Shown here: positions 32,550-40,709 of the stretch, piece by piece
How positions within the stretch are numbered: position 1 is the first letter of the stretch
Layout: every line of letters starts with the position of its first letter
NCBI RefSeq assembly: GCF_015235415.1
Contig: NZ_JADGLL010000003.1
Coordinates: 62,001 to 126,000 of the forward strand
DNA from: Microbacterium paludicola
Lineage (GTDB): Bacteria; Actinomycetota; Actinomycetes; Actinomycetales; Microbacteriaceae
DNA: 64,000 nt
Direction: 5' to 3'
Notes under the pieces: model-generated
What the model saw: the letters and a program-made list of their open reading frames with translations, nothing else
Database searches by the model: none
What the model was told of the DNA's origin: nothing
Position numbers and translations under genes: made by a program

Positions 32550-33899
32550 ATGCAAGACACGGCTCTTCTCGATCCGAGCGCCCTTGATGCGTGGCGCTCC
32601 CTTCCGATCAAGCAGCAGCCGGAGTGGCCGGACTATGCCGAGGTCGAGCGCGTCTCGGCCGAGCTCTCCCAGCTTCCGCCGCTCGTCTTCGCCGGCGAGG
32701 TCGACAGCCTGAAGGAGCGCCTCGGGCAGGCGGCATCCGGGCGTGCGTTCCTGCTGCAGGGCGGCGACTGCGCCGAGACCTTCGCGGGCGCCACGGCCGA
32801 CAAGATCCGCAACCGCGTGAAGACGCTGCTGCAGATGGCCGTCGTCCTGACGTACGGCGCGTCGATGCCCGTCATCAAGATGGGGCGCATGGCGGGCCAG
32901 TTCGCCAAGCCGCGGTCGAACGACAACGAGACGCGCGGCGAGGTGACGCTGCCGGCCTACCGCGGCGACATCGCCAACGGCTACGACTTCACGAGCGCGT
33001 CGCGGACGCCGGACCCCCAGCGGCTGCTGAAGGCGTACCACACGTCCGCATCCACGCTGAATCTCATCCGCGCCTTCACGCAGGGCGGTTTCGCCGACCT
33101 GCGCGAGGTCCACTCGTGGAACAAGGGCTTCGCCGAGAACCCGGCGAACCACCGCTACGAGCGCCTCGCCGCCGAGATCGACCGCGCCATCAAGTTCATG
33201 GAGGCGGCGGGCGCCGACTTCGACGAGCTCAAGCGCGTGGAGTTCTACACGGGTCACGAGGGCCTGCTGATGGACTACGAGCGCCCGCTCACCCGCATCG
33301 ACTCCCGCACCGGCCTGCCGTACAACACGTCGGCGCACTTCGTGTGGGTCGGCGAGCGCACGCGCGACCTCGACGGCGCGCACGTCGACTACTTCTCGCG
33401 CATCCGCAACCCCATCGGCGTCAAGCTCGGTCCGACCACGACGCCCGAGACGGCGCTCGCCCTGATCGACAAGCTCGACCCCGAGCGCGAGCCCGGTCGC
33501 CTCACCTTCATCACCCGCATGGGGGCCGGCAAGATCCGGGACGCGCTGCCGCCGCTGCTCGAGGCGGTGAAGGACTCGGGGGCGCTGCCGCTGTGGGTCA
33601 CCGACCCGATGCACGGCAACGGCATCACGACCCCGACCGGCTACAAGACCCGTCGCTTCGACGACGTGGTCGACGAGGTGCGCGGGTTCTTCGAGGCGCA
33701 CCGCGCGGTGGGGACGTACCCCGGCGGCATCCACGTCGAGCTCACGGGCGACGACGTCACGGAGTGCCTGGGCGGCTCCGAGCAGATCGACGAGGCGACC
33801 CTCGCGACGCGCTACGAGTCGCTGTGCGACCCGCGCCTGAACCACATGCAGTCGCTCGAGCTCTCGTTCCTCGTCGCCGAGGAGCTCGAGAAGCGCTGA
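32550..33899 (+). CDS. aroG: Class II 3-deoxy-7-phosphoheptulonate (DAHP) synthase
   Basis: First enzyme of the shikimate pathway, condensing phosphoenolpyruvate and erythrose 4-phosphate. The 449-residue length and sequence match the plant-like class II (AroA-II) type used by actinobacteria: LPIKQQPEWPD near the start, FLLQGGDCAETF (metal-ligand cysteine), KMGRMAGQFAKPRS, the central EFYTGHEGLLMDYE, GVKLGPTTTPE and TDPMHGNG. A perfect bidirectional terminator follows. The neighbouring kinase on the opposite strand reproduces the aroG-pknL arrangement. Confidence 0.97.
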   Translation: MQDTALLDPSALDAWRSLPIKQQPEWPDYAEVERVSAELSQLPPLVFAGEVDSLKERLGQAASGRAFLLQGGDCAETFAGATADKIRNRVKTLLQMAVVLTYGASMPVIKMGRMAGQFAKPRSNDNETRGEVTLPAYRGDIANGYDFTSASRTPDPQRLLKAYHTSASTLNLIRAFTQGGFADLREVHSWNKGFAENPANHRYERLAAEIDRAIKFMEAAGADFDELKRVEFYTGHEGLLMDYERPLTRIDSRTGLPYNTSAHFVWVGERTRDLDGAHVDYFSRIRNPIGVKLGPTTTPETALALIDKLDPEREPGRLTFITRMGAGKIRDALPPLLEAVKDSGALPLWVTDPMHGNGITTPTGYKTRRFDDVVDEVRGFFEAHRAVGTYPGGIHVELTGDDVTECLGGSEQIDEATLATRYESLCDPRLNHMQSLELSFLVAEELEKR

Positions 33900-33909
33900 C
33901 CTCCGCCTC

Positions 33910-33952
33910 AATGACGAAGGGCGTCCGCATCGCGCGGGCGCCCTTCGTCATT
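33910..33952. terminator. Bidirectional hairpin terminator between aroG and the PASTA kinase gene
   Basis: Perfect 14-bp stem (33910-33923 with 33939-33952), with a further CCGC/GCGG pairing inside the 15-nt loop. The A/T ends of the stem give short U-type tails in both directions. Confidence 0.88.
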
Positions 33953-33970
33953 CGGCGGATCTGGACGGGA

Positions 33971-36127
33971 TCAGCCCGTGAGGGTCAGTTGGATGTACAC
34001 CCGGGTACCCGCGGGTACGGTCTGGCCTGCCGCAGGATCCGTGCCGGTGGCCGTCGCCATCGGCGCCACGCTCCAGATGTCGCCGTAGGCCGCGTCAAAG
34101 CCCGCCGCCTCGATGGCTGCGACGGCGTCATCGCGGAGCATGCCTGCGACATCCGGCACGGGGAAGAGCTGAGGCCCGAGCGAGCGGACGATCGTGATCG
34201 CGTCGCCCGGACGCCAGTTGCCGCCCTCGGCGCGCGGCTCGACCCGGATGACCGTGTCGGCGCCGACCGAGTCGCTGTACTCGTCGACGACGTTCGGGGC
34301 GAGGCCCGCGTCGGTGAGCGTCTGCTGCGCCTCGCCGATCGGGCGGCCCGTCACATCCGGCAGCGCGCCGAGCGAGTTCACGATCGTGATGGAGTCGCCG
34401 GGGCGCCAGTTGCCCTCCTCGGCGCGGGGCTCCACGCGGATGATGGTGCCGGCCGCGACCTCGGCCGTGAACTCTTCGGCGACCGTGACGTCGAGATCAG
34501 CCTCGCCGAGGGTCTGCTGCGCCTCCGCGAGCGGCTTGCCCGTGACGTCGGGAAGGGGACCGAGGGAGACGATGAGGTCGGCCGTGTCGCCCTGGAACGC
34601 CGTGCAGCCGGTGAAGCAGTCGACCCGCTCCTCGCTCGCCGCCGGCAGGATGTCGAGGCCGATGACCTGGTCGGCCGGCGCGTCCGAGTACACGAGCAGG
34701 TTCTCGGCATCGTCGTACGCGATGTAGTTCTCGTCGAGCACCGCCTGCGCATCCGAGAGGGGCATCCCCTCGAACGAACCGAGCGTCACCTCGGCGGGGC
34801 CCGTGGAGATCACGACGGACACCTCCTCGCCCTTGTCGAGGCGTGTGCCGACCTCGGGGTCGGTGCCGATTGCCCGCCCGGCCTCCACCGTGGGGCTCGT
34901 GTCCCTGGTCTCGACCGCCGTGAGCTGGGCGTCCTCGAGCCGCTGCTGGGCCTCGGCGAACGTCAGGCCCGCGACCTCCGGCACCGGCACCTGCGAGCCG
35001 GGGCCCGACCCGAACCACCAGCCGGCAGCGCCGGCAAGGGCGGCCAGGACCAGGACGAGCGCGAGCAGGATGGCGCCGCGGCGGCGCCGCTCGTCGGTGC
35101 GACGGCGAAGGCGGGAGGCGTTGTCGGGCTCGGTGGGTCCGGTGTCGGAGACGTCACCGGTGAGATCCGCCGTCGTCGGCAGCACGCCCGCGAGCACCTT
35201 GGTGGCGCCGGCGCCGCCGCCATCGGCGGGAAGCGCGCGCGTCTCGAACGCGGGGGAGGAGCGCGTCGGCAGGGGAGCGATCCCCAGCTCGCGCTCGATC
35301 TCGCGCAGCCGCTCGAGCATCTCCTGCGCATCGGAGGGACGCTCGTCCGGGTCCTTCTCGGTCGCCCACAGCACGAGCTCGTCGAGCTGCTCGGGCACGC
35401 CCGGGTTCTTCACGCTCGGGCGCGGCACCGAATCGGTGGCGTGCTGGAAGGCGATCTGCATCGGCTGCTCGCCCTTGTAGGGCTGCTCGCCGGCGAGCAT
35501 CTCGTAGAGCAGGATGCCGAGCGCGTAGATGTCGCTGCGCGCGTCCGCGGTGCCGCGCGTGACCAGCTCGGGCGCGAGATAGGCGATGGTGCCGAGAAGC
35601 TGGGCACCGGTCGCGGTGTTGGCGGATGACGCGCGCGCGAGGCCGAAGTCGCCGATCTTGATGCGGCCGTCCTCGGCGAGCAGCACGTTCTCGGGCTTCA
35701 CGTCGCGGTGGATGAGCCCGGCCCGGTGCGCGGCGGCCAGGCCGCTCAGCACGGCGTCCATGATCGTGATGGTCTGCGTGACCGTCAGCCGGCGCTGCTC
35801 CTTGAGCAGCTCGCGCAGCGTGATGCCGGGCAGGTACTCCATGACGAGGTAGGCGAGCTCGCCGTCCTGGCCCTGGTCGAAGACGTTGACGACGTGCGGA
35901 TCGGCCAGCCGCGCGGCGGAGCGGGCCTCCTGGATGAACCTGCTCTGGAAGACGCTGTCATCGCTCAGGTGGCCGTGCATGACCTTGAGCGCCACCCGTC
36001 GCTCGAGCCGCAGATCGGTCGCGACGTAGACCGTCGCCATCCCGCCACGGGCGATGCGGGCCCGCACGCGGTATCTGCCGTCGACAAGCCGCCCGATGAG
36101 GGGATCGACCTGCTGGCTCGTACTCAC
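33971..36127 (-). CDS. pknL: PASTA-domain Ser/Thr protein kinase, PknL-type
   Basis: A 718-residue transmembrane kinase. The catalytic domain (about 18-285) has the glycine loop ARGGMATVY, K48 in VALKVM, E67, HRDVKPEN (H140-N147), DFG at 160-162 and APE at 185-187. A Thr-containing activation loop and a juxtamembrane linker follow. The membrane helix is about 351-371, and five extracellular PASTA repeats fill 380-718. PASTA 3 and 4 are nearly duplicate. PASTA 2 carries a CFTGC pair, a possible disulfide. PASTA domains sense muropeptides or lipid II. The symbol is by synteny with aroG-pknL-Rv2175c; mycobacterial PknL lacks PASTA but corynebacterial PknL has it. GTG start at 36127. Confidence 0.9.
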   Translation of the reverse strand: MSTSQQVDPLIGRLVDGRYRVRARIARGGMATVYVATDLRLERRVALKVMHGHLSDDSVFQSRFIQEARSAARLADPHVVNVFDQGQDGELAYLVMEYLPGITLRELLKEQRRLTVTQTITIMDAVLSGLAAAHRAGLIHRDVKPENVLLAEDGRIKIGDFGLARASSANTATGAQLLGTIAYLAPELVTRGTADARSDIYALGILLYEMLAGEQPYKGEQPMQIAFQHATDSVPRPSVKNPGVPEQLDELVLWATEKDPDERPSDAQEMLERLREIERELGIAPLPTRSSPAFETRALPADGGGAGATKVLAGVLPTTADLTGDVSDTGPTEPDNASRLRRRTDERRRRGAILLALVLVLAALAGAAGWWFGSGPGSQVPVPEVAGLTFAEAQQRLEDAQLTAVETRDTSPTVEAGRAIGTDPEVGTRLDKGEEVSVVISTGPAEVTLGSFEGMPLSDAQAVLDENYIAYDDAENLLVYSDAPADQVIGLDILPAASEERVDCFTGCTAFQGDTADLIVSLGPLPDVTGKPLAEAQQTLGEADLDVTVAEEFTAEVAAGTIIRVEPRAEEGNWRPGDSITIVNSLGALPDVTGRPIGEAQQTLTDAGLAPNVVDEYSDSVGADTVIRVEPRAEGGNWRPGDAITIVRSLGPQLFPVPDVAGMLRDDAVAAIEAAGFDAAYGDIWSVAPMATATGTDPAAGQTVPAGTRVYIQLTLTG

Positions 36128-36228
36128 GTGTGAATTCTACGTTCGGGGCTCCTGTGAGCCTGGGAACGGCGCACCAGTGGAACGCCGCGCGAGGGCGGCT
36201 GTTCGAAGATGTCGACGGGCGTGGCGCG

Positions 36229-37776
36229 TCAGCCGAGCTGGGCGAGCCAGCCGAACGCGGCCGTCTCCCACTGCCCGTAGCGGTTCGGGAACGCGGAGAT
36301 CTGGACGGCCTGCGCGGCCTTCGTGAACTCCATCTTCTCCCAGCCCGGGATGTCGAACAGGCCGCGGGTCTTGTCGCCGTTGGGGTTCTGCGGGCCGCCG
36401 AAGAACACGCGCGTCGCGCGCACCCGGTCGCGGATCTGCTCGGGCGTTCCCCAGCCGGCGCTCGGGCGCTGCTGGAAGAGACCGAGCGAGTCGCGGTCGC
36501 CGTAGTTCAGGTTGCGGATGCCCGACTCGACCATCGCCGTGGCGAGGGCGATGGCGATCGCGCGGTCCGACGCGCCGAGCTCGCGGCCCACCTGGATGAT
36601 GATCCGGGCGTTCTCGATCTGCTGGGCGTCGAGCACGGCCGAGCGCTGGATGCGCGGGTCCTCCTGCTCGGCGGCCGTCGCGGGCGCTGCGGCGGGAGCC
36701 GGGGCGGGCGCGGAGAGCTTGAGCTTCTGACCCGGGTAGATGATCGCGCCCTCGGAGAGTCCGTTGGCCGCGAGGATCGTCTTGACGCTGACGCCGTGCT
36801 TGGCGGCGATCGCCCACAGCGTGTCGCCGGCCTTGACCTCGTGCGTGCGTCCGCCGACGCTCTTCGCGGGGGTGGAGACCGCGGCGGGGGCGGGGGCGAC
36901 GACCGCGACGGTGGCCGGCGCGGGGGTGGCGGAGCCCGAGAGCTTCAGCTTCTGACCGGGGAAGATCGTCGCGACCGAGCCGAGGCCGTTGGCCTTGATG
37001 ATCTCGGCGACGCTGGTGCCGTGCTTCTGCGCGATCGCCCAGACGGTGTCGCCGGTCTTGACCGTGTACGTGGCGCCGCTCGCTGCGGGGGCAGCAACGG
37101 GCTTGGCCGCGGGGGCGGCGGGAGCGGATGCCGGTGCCGGCGCGGCGGCGGGCTTCGCGGCGGCGGCAGACCCGCCGATCGTGAGCTTCTGACCCGGGTA
37201 GATCACGGCCGACTCGCCGAGACCGTTTGCACGGAGCACGGCCGCGACGGTGGTGCCGTGGCGGTAGGCGATGCCCCAGACGGTGTCGCCGGCCTTCACG
37301 GTGTAGGTCTTGCCGGTCGCGGCGGGCGCCGGCTTCGCCGCCGGCTTGGCGGGCGCGCCGCCCGGGGTGAGACGCAGCGTCTGGCCGGGGTAGATGGTGC
37401 TCGACCAGCTGAGGTTGTTCCACGTCAGGACGTCGATGGTGCGCAGGCCGGCGTGGATCGCGATGCGCGTGATCGTGTCGCCGGGCTGCACGACGTGCGT
37501 GGTGGGCACCGCGGCGGTGCGGACGGCCGCCTCGACGCGCGGGGCCGGAGCGGCGGCCACCGCGTTCGCGCCGTGCACCGCGCCGAAGGCATCGGTGCGC
37601 GCGTTCCCGTCGCGCACGCCGTCGCGCAGCTTCACGTCGGCATGCGCCGCCGCAGGCGTCGCGCCCAGGGACAGCGCGATGGATCCGGCGATCGCCACCG
37701 GAACGGTGGTGAGCAGCGAGCGCATCGGCTGGCCGGCGCGGGCGTGGCTTGCGCGTGCAGGAAGGCGTCGGTGCAC
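36229..37776 (-). CDS. LysM peptidoglycan-binding protein with lytic-transglycosylase-like domain
   Basis: A 515-residue secreted protein. A basic N-terminus leads into a signal peptide (LLTTVPVAIAGSIALSLGATPAAAHA). Four LysM repeats follow, each built on YxVxxGDTxxxIA ... NGL ... IYPGQKL, separated by Ala/Pro linkers. The C-terminal domain (about 390-515; ALATAMVESGIRNLNYGDRDSLGLFQQRPSAGWGT) resembles the goose-lysozyme/SLT-type muralytic domain of actinobacterial cell wall enzymes, with the catalytic Glu likely in MVESG. It probably cleaves or remodels peptidoglycan during growth. GTG 37776 was chosen; the true start could be an internal ATG at about residue 18. TCAC-type direct repeats crowd its upstream region. 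Confidence 0.85.
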   Translation of the reverse strand: MHRRLPARASHARAGQPMRSLLTTVPVAIAGSIALSLGATPAAAHADVKLRDGVRDGNARTDAFGAVHGANAVAAAPAPRVEAAVRTAAVPTTHVVQPGDTITRIAIHAGLRTIDVLTWNNLSWSSTIYPGQTLRLTPGGAPAKPAAKPAPAATGKTYTVKAGDTVWGIAYRHGTTVAAVLRANGLGESAVIYPGQKLTIGGSAAAAKPAAAPAPASAPAAPAAKPVAAPAASGATYTVKTGDTVWAIAQKHGTSVAEIIKANGLGSVATIFPGQKLKLSGSATPAPATVAVVAPAPAAVSTPAKSVGGRTHEVKAGDTLWAIAAKHGVSVKTILAANGLSEGAIIYPGQKLKLSAPAPAPAAAPATAAEQEDPRIQRSAVLDAQQIENARIIIQVGRELGASDRAIAIALATAMVESGIRNLNYGDRDSLGLFQQRPSAGWGTPEQIRDRVRATRVFFGGPQNPNGDKTRGLFDIPGWEKMEFTKAAQAVQISAFPNRYGQWETAAFGWLAQLG

Positions 37777-37835
37777 GGTCGGGGTCCCCTCGGTCGACTT
37801 CCGCCAGGTGCGGTGGAAGATTCGGCTCCAGAAAC

Positions 37836-37935
37836 CGTGTCACGGAAGTGAAATCGTGTCAACCAGTGGTATCGGGTGTGATCTGTGTTAACGGCGTGTC
37901 GAAAGCGATCAAAGTGATCGCTGTGACGGATGTGA
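37836..37935 (-). promoter_or_regulatory. Array of about nine TCAC-type repeats, MtrA-like
   Basis: Read on the minus strand towards the LysM gene, TCACATCCG-TCACAGCGA-TCAC (37914-37935) repeats with an exact 9-bp period. Further ACAC/TCAC units recur about every 9-11 bp down to 37836. Direct repeats of this kind resemble sites of MtrA, the response regulator that controls murein hydrolase genes in actinobacteria. A perfect palindrome AGCGATCA-N3-TGATCGCT lies at 37904-37922. Confidence 0.45.
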
Positions 37936-37992
37936 TTTGCGCGCAATCGACGGCATCAGCGTTCGCGCCGATCCGGATGAGATAGTTGCACC

Positions 37993-38340
37993 GTGACCGA
38001 CGACTACTCCCGGATCCAGACCGAGTGGCTCAGCATCCCCGAGGTGGCAGAGCTGCTCGACGAGACGCCCGGGCGCGTCCGCCGCCTGCTCGACGACAAC
38101 GCGCTTGTCGGCTCGCGCCGCGAGGGCCCCGTGAAGATCCCGGCGATCTTCTTCGTCGACGGCGAGGTGCTGTCCTCGCTGCGCGGCACGGTGTTCGTCC
38201 TGCACGACGTGGGCTTCAGCGACGACGAGGCGATCGACTGGCTGCTCACCCCCGAGGAGTCCATCGGCGTCGCGCCGATCGAGGCTCTGCGCGCCGGCCG
38301 CAAGGCCGAGGTGCGCCGGGTCGCCCAGACCCTCGGCTGA
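37993..38340 (+). CDS. Rv2175c-family DNA-binding protein
   Basis: A 115-residue protein with a winged-helix-like fold: WLSIPEVAELLDETPGRVRRLLDDNALVGSRREGPVKIPAIFFVDGEVL, then a conserved C-terminal part (DVGFSDDEAIDWLLTPEESIGVAPIEALRAGRKAEVRRVAQTLG). In M. tuberculosis Rv2175c binds DNA and is a substrate of the adjacent kinase PknL, which phosphorylates it near the N-terminus and weakens DNA binding. The kinase gene lies one gene away here. GTG start at 37993, divergent from the LysM gene. Confidence 0.92.
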   Translation: MTDDYSRIQTEWLSIPEVAELLDETPGRVRRLLDDNALVGSRREGPVKIPAIFFVDGEVLSSLRGTVFVLHDVGFSDDEAIDWLLTPEESIGVAPIEALRAGRKAEVRRVAQTLG

Positions 38341-38358
38341 GAAGCGGCGCCGACCGGG

Positions 38359-39444
38359 TTACGCGCGGCGCTGCACGGCGGCGCGCGCCAGCGATCGCAG
38401 CTCGGCCGCGGCCTCGGCGTCGAGACGCGCGGCATTCAGCGCCGCGTCCGCCTCCGCCGCGTAATCGACGATCAGCCGCTCCACGCGGTCGAGCGCCCCG
38501 GTGGATGTGATGCGCTCGCGCAGCCACGCGATGTCGGCATCCGTCATCGCGCTGTCGCCAAGCAGCTCGTCGAATCGGGGCCGCTCGTCGGGCGCGAGCG
38601 CGGCGCGGGCGTACGCCACCAGCGCTGTGCGCTTTCCCTCGCGAAGATCGTCTCCCGCGGGCTTTCCGGTCTCGGCCTCGTCGCCGAACACGCCGAGCAC
38701 GTCGTCGCGCAGCTGGAAGGCCATGCCGAGCGGATGACCGAACGCCCGCAGCGCCGCGAGGGTGGCCTCGTTGCCTCCGGCAAGGGCCCCGCCGATCACG
38801 AGCGGCTGCTGCACGCTGTAGCGCGCCGACTTGTAGGAGGCCACGCGCAGCGCGCGGTCGGCGAGCGTGTCGTCCGGCGCGGTGCTCCACGCCGACTCCT
38901 CGGCGATGTCGAGGAACTGGCCCGCGGTCACGTCGCGGCGCATGCGCGCGTACTCGGCGCGGGCCCTCGCCGCAGCGGCCGGCCGCAGGGTCGCGAGCGA
39001 CTCCTCGAGCAGGTCGTCGCTCCACGCGACGAGCAGATCGCCCAGCAGCACCGACCCGGCGCGGCCGTAGGCCTCGGCATCGCCCGTCCAGCCCGCTCCG
39101 CGGTGGCCGGCCTCGAGCGCGCGGTGCGCCGACGGACGGCCTCGGCGCGTGTCGGAGTTGTCGATGAGGTCGTCGTGCACGAGCGCGGCGGCCTGGAACA
39201 CCTCGAGGGCCGCCGCGGCGCCGACGACGGCGTCCGCATCGGCGGCGTTCTGGCCGGCGACGCCCCGCCAGGCCCACCAGCAGAAGCGGGCGCGCAGGCG
39301 CTTGCCTCCCTGCAGGCTCGCGGCCGCGTGATCGACGAAGGTGAGGCCCTCGGGGCCGAGCTCCGCTGCCTCTTCTCGTCGCTGCGCCGTGAACCTATCG
39401 ACACGCTGGGAGATCGCTTCGACAAGGGGGAGGGAGGGTGGCAC
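38359..39444 (-). CDS. idsA: Polyprenyl (geranylgeranyl-type) diphosphate synthase
   Basis: A 361-residue trans-isoprenyl diphosphate synthase. The first Asp-rich motif is AALVHDDLIDNSDTRRGRPS and the second is FQLRDDVLGVFGD, followed by GKPAGDDLREGKRT. It condenses isopentenyl diphosphate with allylic diphosphates. Position next to the Rv2175c gene matches idsA2 (Rv2173), whose product chain length is C15-C20. The long-chain lipid carrier for the nearby murein genes could start here, although undecaprenyl synthesis is cis-type. The GTG start at 39444 lies 6 nt after TAGGCT on the minus strand. Confidence 0.9.
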   Translation of the reverse strand: MPPSLPLVEAISQRVDRFTAQRREEAAELGPEGLTFVDHAAASLQGGKRLRARFCWWAWRGVAGQNAADADAVVGAAAALEVFQAAALVHDDLIDNSDTRRGRPSAHRALEAGHRGAGWTGDAEAYGRAGSVLLGDLLVAWSDDLLEESLATLRPAAAARARAEYARMRRDVTAGQFLDIAEESAWSTAPDDTLADRALRVASYKSARYSVQQPLVIGGALAGGNEATLAALRAFGHPLGMAFQLRDDVLGVFGDEAETGKPAGDDLREGKRTALVAYARAALAPDERPRFDELLGDSAMTDADIAWLRERITSTGALDRVERLIVDYAAEADAALNAARLDAEAAAELRSLARAAVQRRA

Positions 39445-39450
39445 GGGCCT

Positions 39451-39456
39451 AGCCTA
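39451..39456 (-). promoter_or_regulatory. Putative -10 element of a leaderless transcript (idsA)
   Basis: On the minus strand TAGGCT ends 6 nt before GTG 39444 with no Shine-Dalgarno sequence. Confidence 0.5.
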
Positions 39457-39508
39457 GTTCTCTGGCCCCAGACTAGAATGGGGCCAGCAACGAACAGAGG
39501 GGGACACG

Positions 39509-39904
39509 ATGCCACTCTCCGAACAGGAGCAGCGCCTTCTCGACGAGATGGAACGCCATCTCATGCAGAACGACGCCGATGTCGTGAGCGCGCCTGCGGG
39601 GCCGCAGGTGCTGAGTTATCGCAATCTGATCATCGGCGCGCTCGTCGTGCTCGGCGGCCTCGGAGCCGTGATCGCGGGCATCGCGCTGTGGCGCACGAGC
39701 CTGCCCCTCGGCCTGACCCTCGGTGTGGTCGGCTTCGCCGCCATGCTCGGCGGCGTCATCCTCGCTCTCACCCCCGTCAAGGGCAGTGCGCCCGCCGCAC
39801 GCCCGAGCGGCAGCGGTCAGGCATCGCGTGGACCGCGGCCGAACGCCTCCTTCATGGATCGCATGAACGAGCGCTGGGAGCGCCGCCAGAACGGCGAGCA
39901 GTAA
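39509..39904 (+). CDS. DUF3040 membrane protein (Rv2169c-like)
   Basis: A 131-residue actinobacterial protein of the DUF3040 family. The N-terminal motif PLSEQEQRLLDEMERHLMQNDADV is diagnostic. Two membrane helices follow (NLIIGALVVLGGLGAVIAGIALW and LGLTLGVVGFAAMLGGVILAL), then a basic cytoplasmic tail ending NERWERRQNGEQ. The gene normally lies just upstream of mraZ in actinobacteria, as here. Function is unknown. ATG 39509 has AGAGGGGGACAC as ribosome-binding region. Confidence 0.92.
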   Translation: MPLSEQEQRLLDEMERHLMQNDADVVSAPAGPQVLSYRNLIIGALVVLGGLGAVIAGIALWRTSLPLGLTLGVVGFAAMLGGVILALTPVKGSAPAARPSGSGQASRGPRPNASFMDRMNERWERRQNGEQ

Positions 39905-39925
39905 CCCTCCACTTCTCTCCAAAAG

Positions 39926-39955
39926 AGCGTCGACCTTCGGGTCGGCGCTTTTTTT
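39926..39955 (+). terminator. Intrinsic terminator after the DUF3040 gene
   Basis: Ten-bp stem (39926-39935 with 39940-39949, one G-T pair), a TTCG tetraloop and a run of seven T. This is the most classical rho-independent terminator in the window and insulates mraZ. Confidence 0.92.
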
Positions 39956-40008
39956 ATGCCCTGAACCACCCCTGTGGCCTCCTCGGCGTGCGATTTCGGT
40001 GGAATCCC

Positions 40009-40036
40009 CTCCACCATGCTCCACCAGCGCTCCACC
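40009..40036 (-). promoter_or_regulatory. Distal, inverted array of MraZ-box-like repeats
   Basis: CTCCACC occurs at 40009, 40019 and 40030, which on the minus strand is three GGTGGAG repeats at 10-11 bp spacing. This is the same core and period as the proximal TGGNG array at 40099-40124, in the opposite orientation. Confidence 0.5.
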
Positions 40037-40098
40037 GCGGAATCATGCGGCTCTCCAGGGCGACACGGTGCGGATCCGGCGCGATTGGCACTAGACAG

Positions 40099-40124
40099 TG
40101 GGGAGAAGTGGAGTAAAGTGGGGA
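40099..40124 (+). promoter_or_regulatory. MraZ operator: three TGGnG repeats
   Basis: TGGGGA (40099), TGGAGT (40109) and TGGGGA (40119) repeat with a 10-bp period 39-64 bp upstream of the mraZ start. This is the known layout of MraZ boxes, TGGG-type repeats at one helical turn, through which MraZ controls its own dcw operon. Confidence 0.8.
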
Positions 40125-40162
40125 ATACCTCGGGACCGGCCGGACAAAGGGGGTGATGGCCA

Positions 40163-40594
40163 GTGCTGTTGGGTACGCATACCCCCAAGCTCGACGACAA
40201 GGGCCGCGTCATCCTGCCGGCGAAGTTCCGCGAGGAGCTCGCGGGCGGCGTCGTCGTGACGCGCGGCCAGGAGCGATGCCTGTACGTGTTCAGCACGGCT
40301 GAGTTCGAGCAGGTCCACGAGCGGGTCCGTCAGGCCCCGCTCAGCAACAAGCAGGCACGCGACTTCCTGCGCATGTTCCTGTCCGGAGCGAGCGCCGAGA
40401 CCCCCGACGGCCAGAACCGGATCACGATCCCGCAGCACCTGCGCACGTATGCCGGGCTCGGCAAGGAGCTCGTCGTGACGGGTGTGGGTGCCCACGCCGA
40501 GATCTGGGACGCGGCCGCATGGAACGCGTACCTGGAGAGCAACGAGGAGAGCTATTCGGAGATGGAGCAGGAGGTGATTCCGGGCCTGTTCTAG
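40163..40594 (+). CDS. mraZ: Transcriptional regulator MraZ
   Basis: A 143-residue protein with two SpoVT/AbrB-type swapped-hairpin domains, each with the DxxGR signature ([17 protein letters not shown] and [20 protein letters not shown]). It forms a ring oligomer that binds the TGGG-type repeats upstream of its own gene and represses or modulates the division and cell wall cluster. GTG 40163 is preceded by AAAGGGGGTGATGG. It is the first gene of the cluster, with rsmH following after 115 bp. Confidence 0.96.
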   Translation: MLLGTHTPKLDDKGRVILPAKFREELAGGVVVTRGQERCLYVFSTAEFEQVHERVRQAPLSNKQARDFLRMFLSGASAETPDGQNRITIPQHLRTYAGLGKELVVTGVGAHAEIWDAAAWNAYLESNEESYSEMEQEVIPGLF

Positions 40595-40709
40595 ACGTGA
40601 CCCCGGTTGTGACCCCCAGCCGCAGCCCTGACGCACTTCCCCGGCGCCAGGTCGAGCGGATGGGGATCAGAGCCGGGGGACCGCCTCACCGAAACGGACC
40701 CCACGCATC

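Noticed and set aside
32591-35629. 1012-codon plus-strand open frame across aroG and the kinase gene
   Set aside because: It crosses a strong bidirectional terminator and overlaps two confirmed genes in other frames.
37777-37992. Possible c-di-AMP (ydaO-type) riboswitch upstream of the LysM gene
   Set aside because: Such riboswitches are common before actinobacterial cell wall hydrolase genes, but the conserved core sequences are not present here. Phased TCAC repeats explain the region better.
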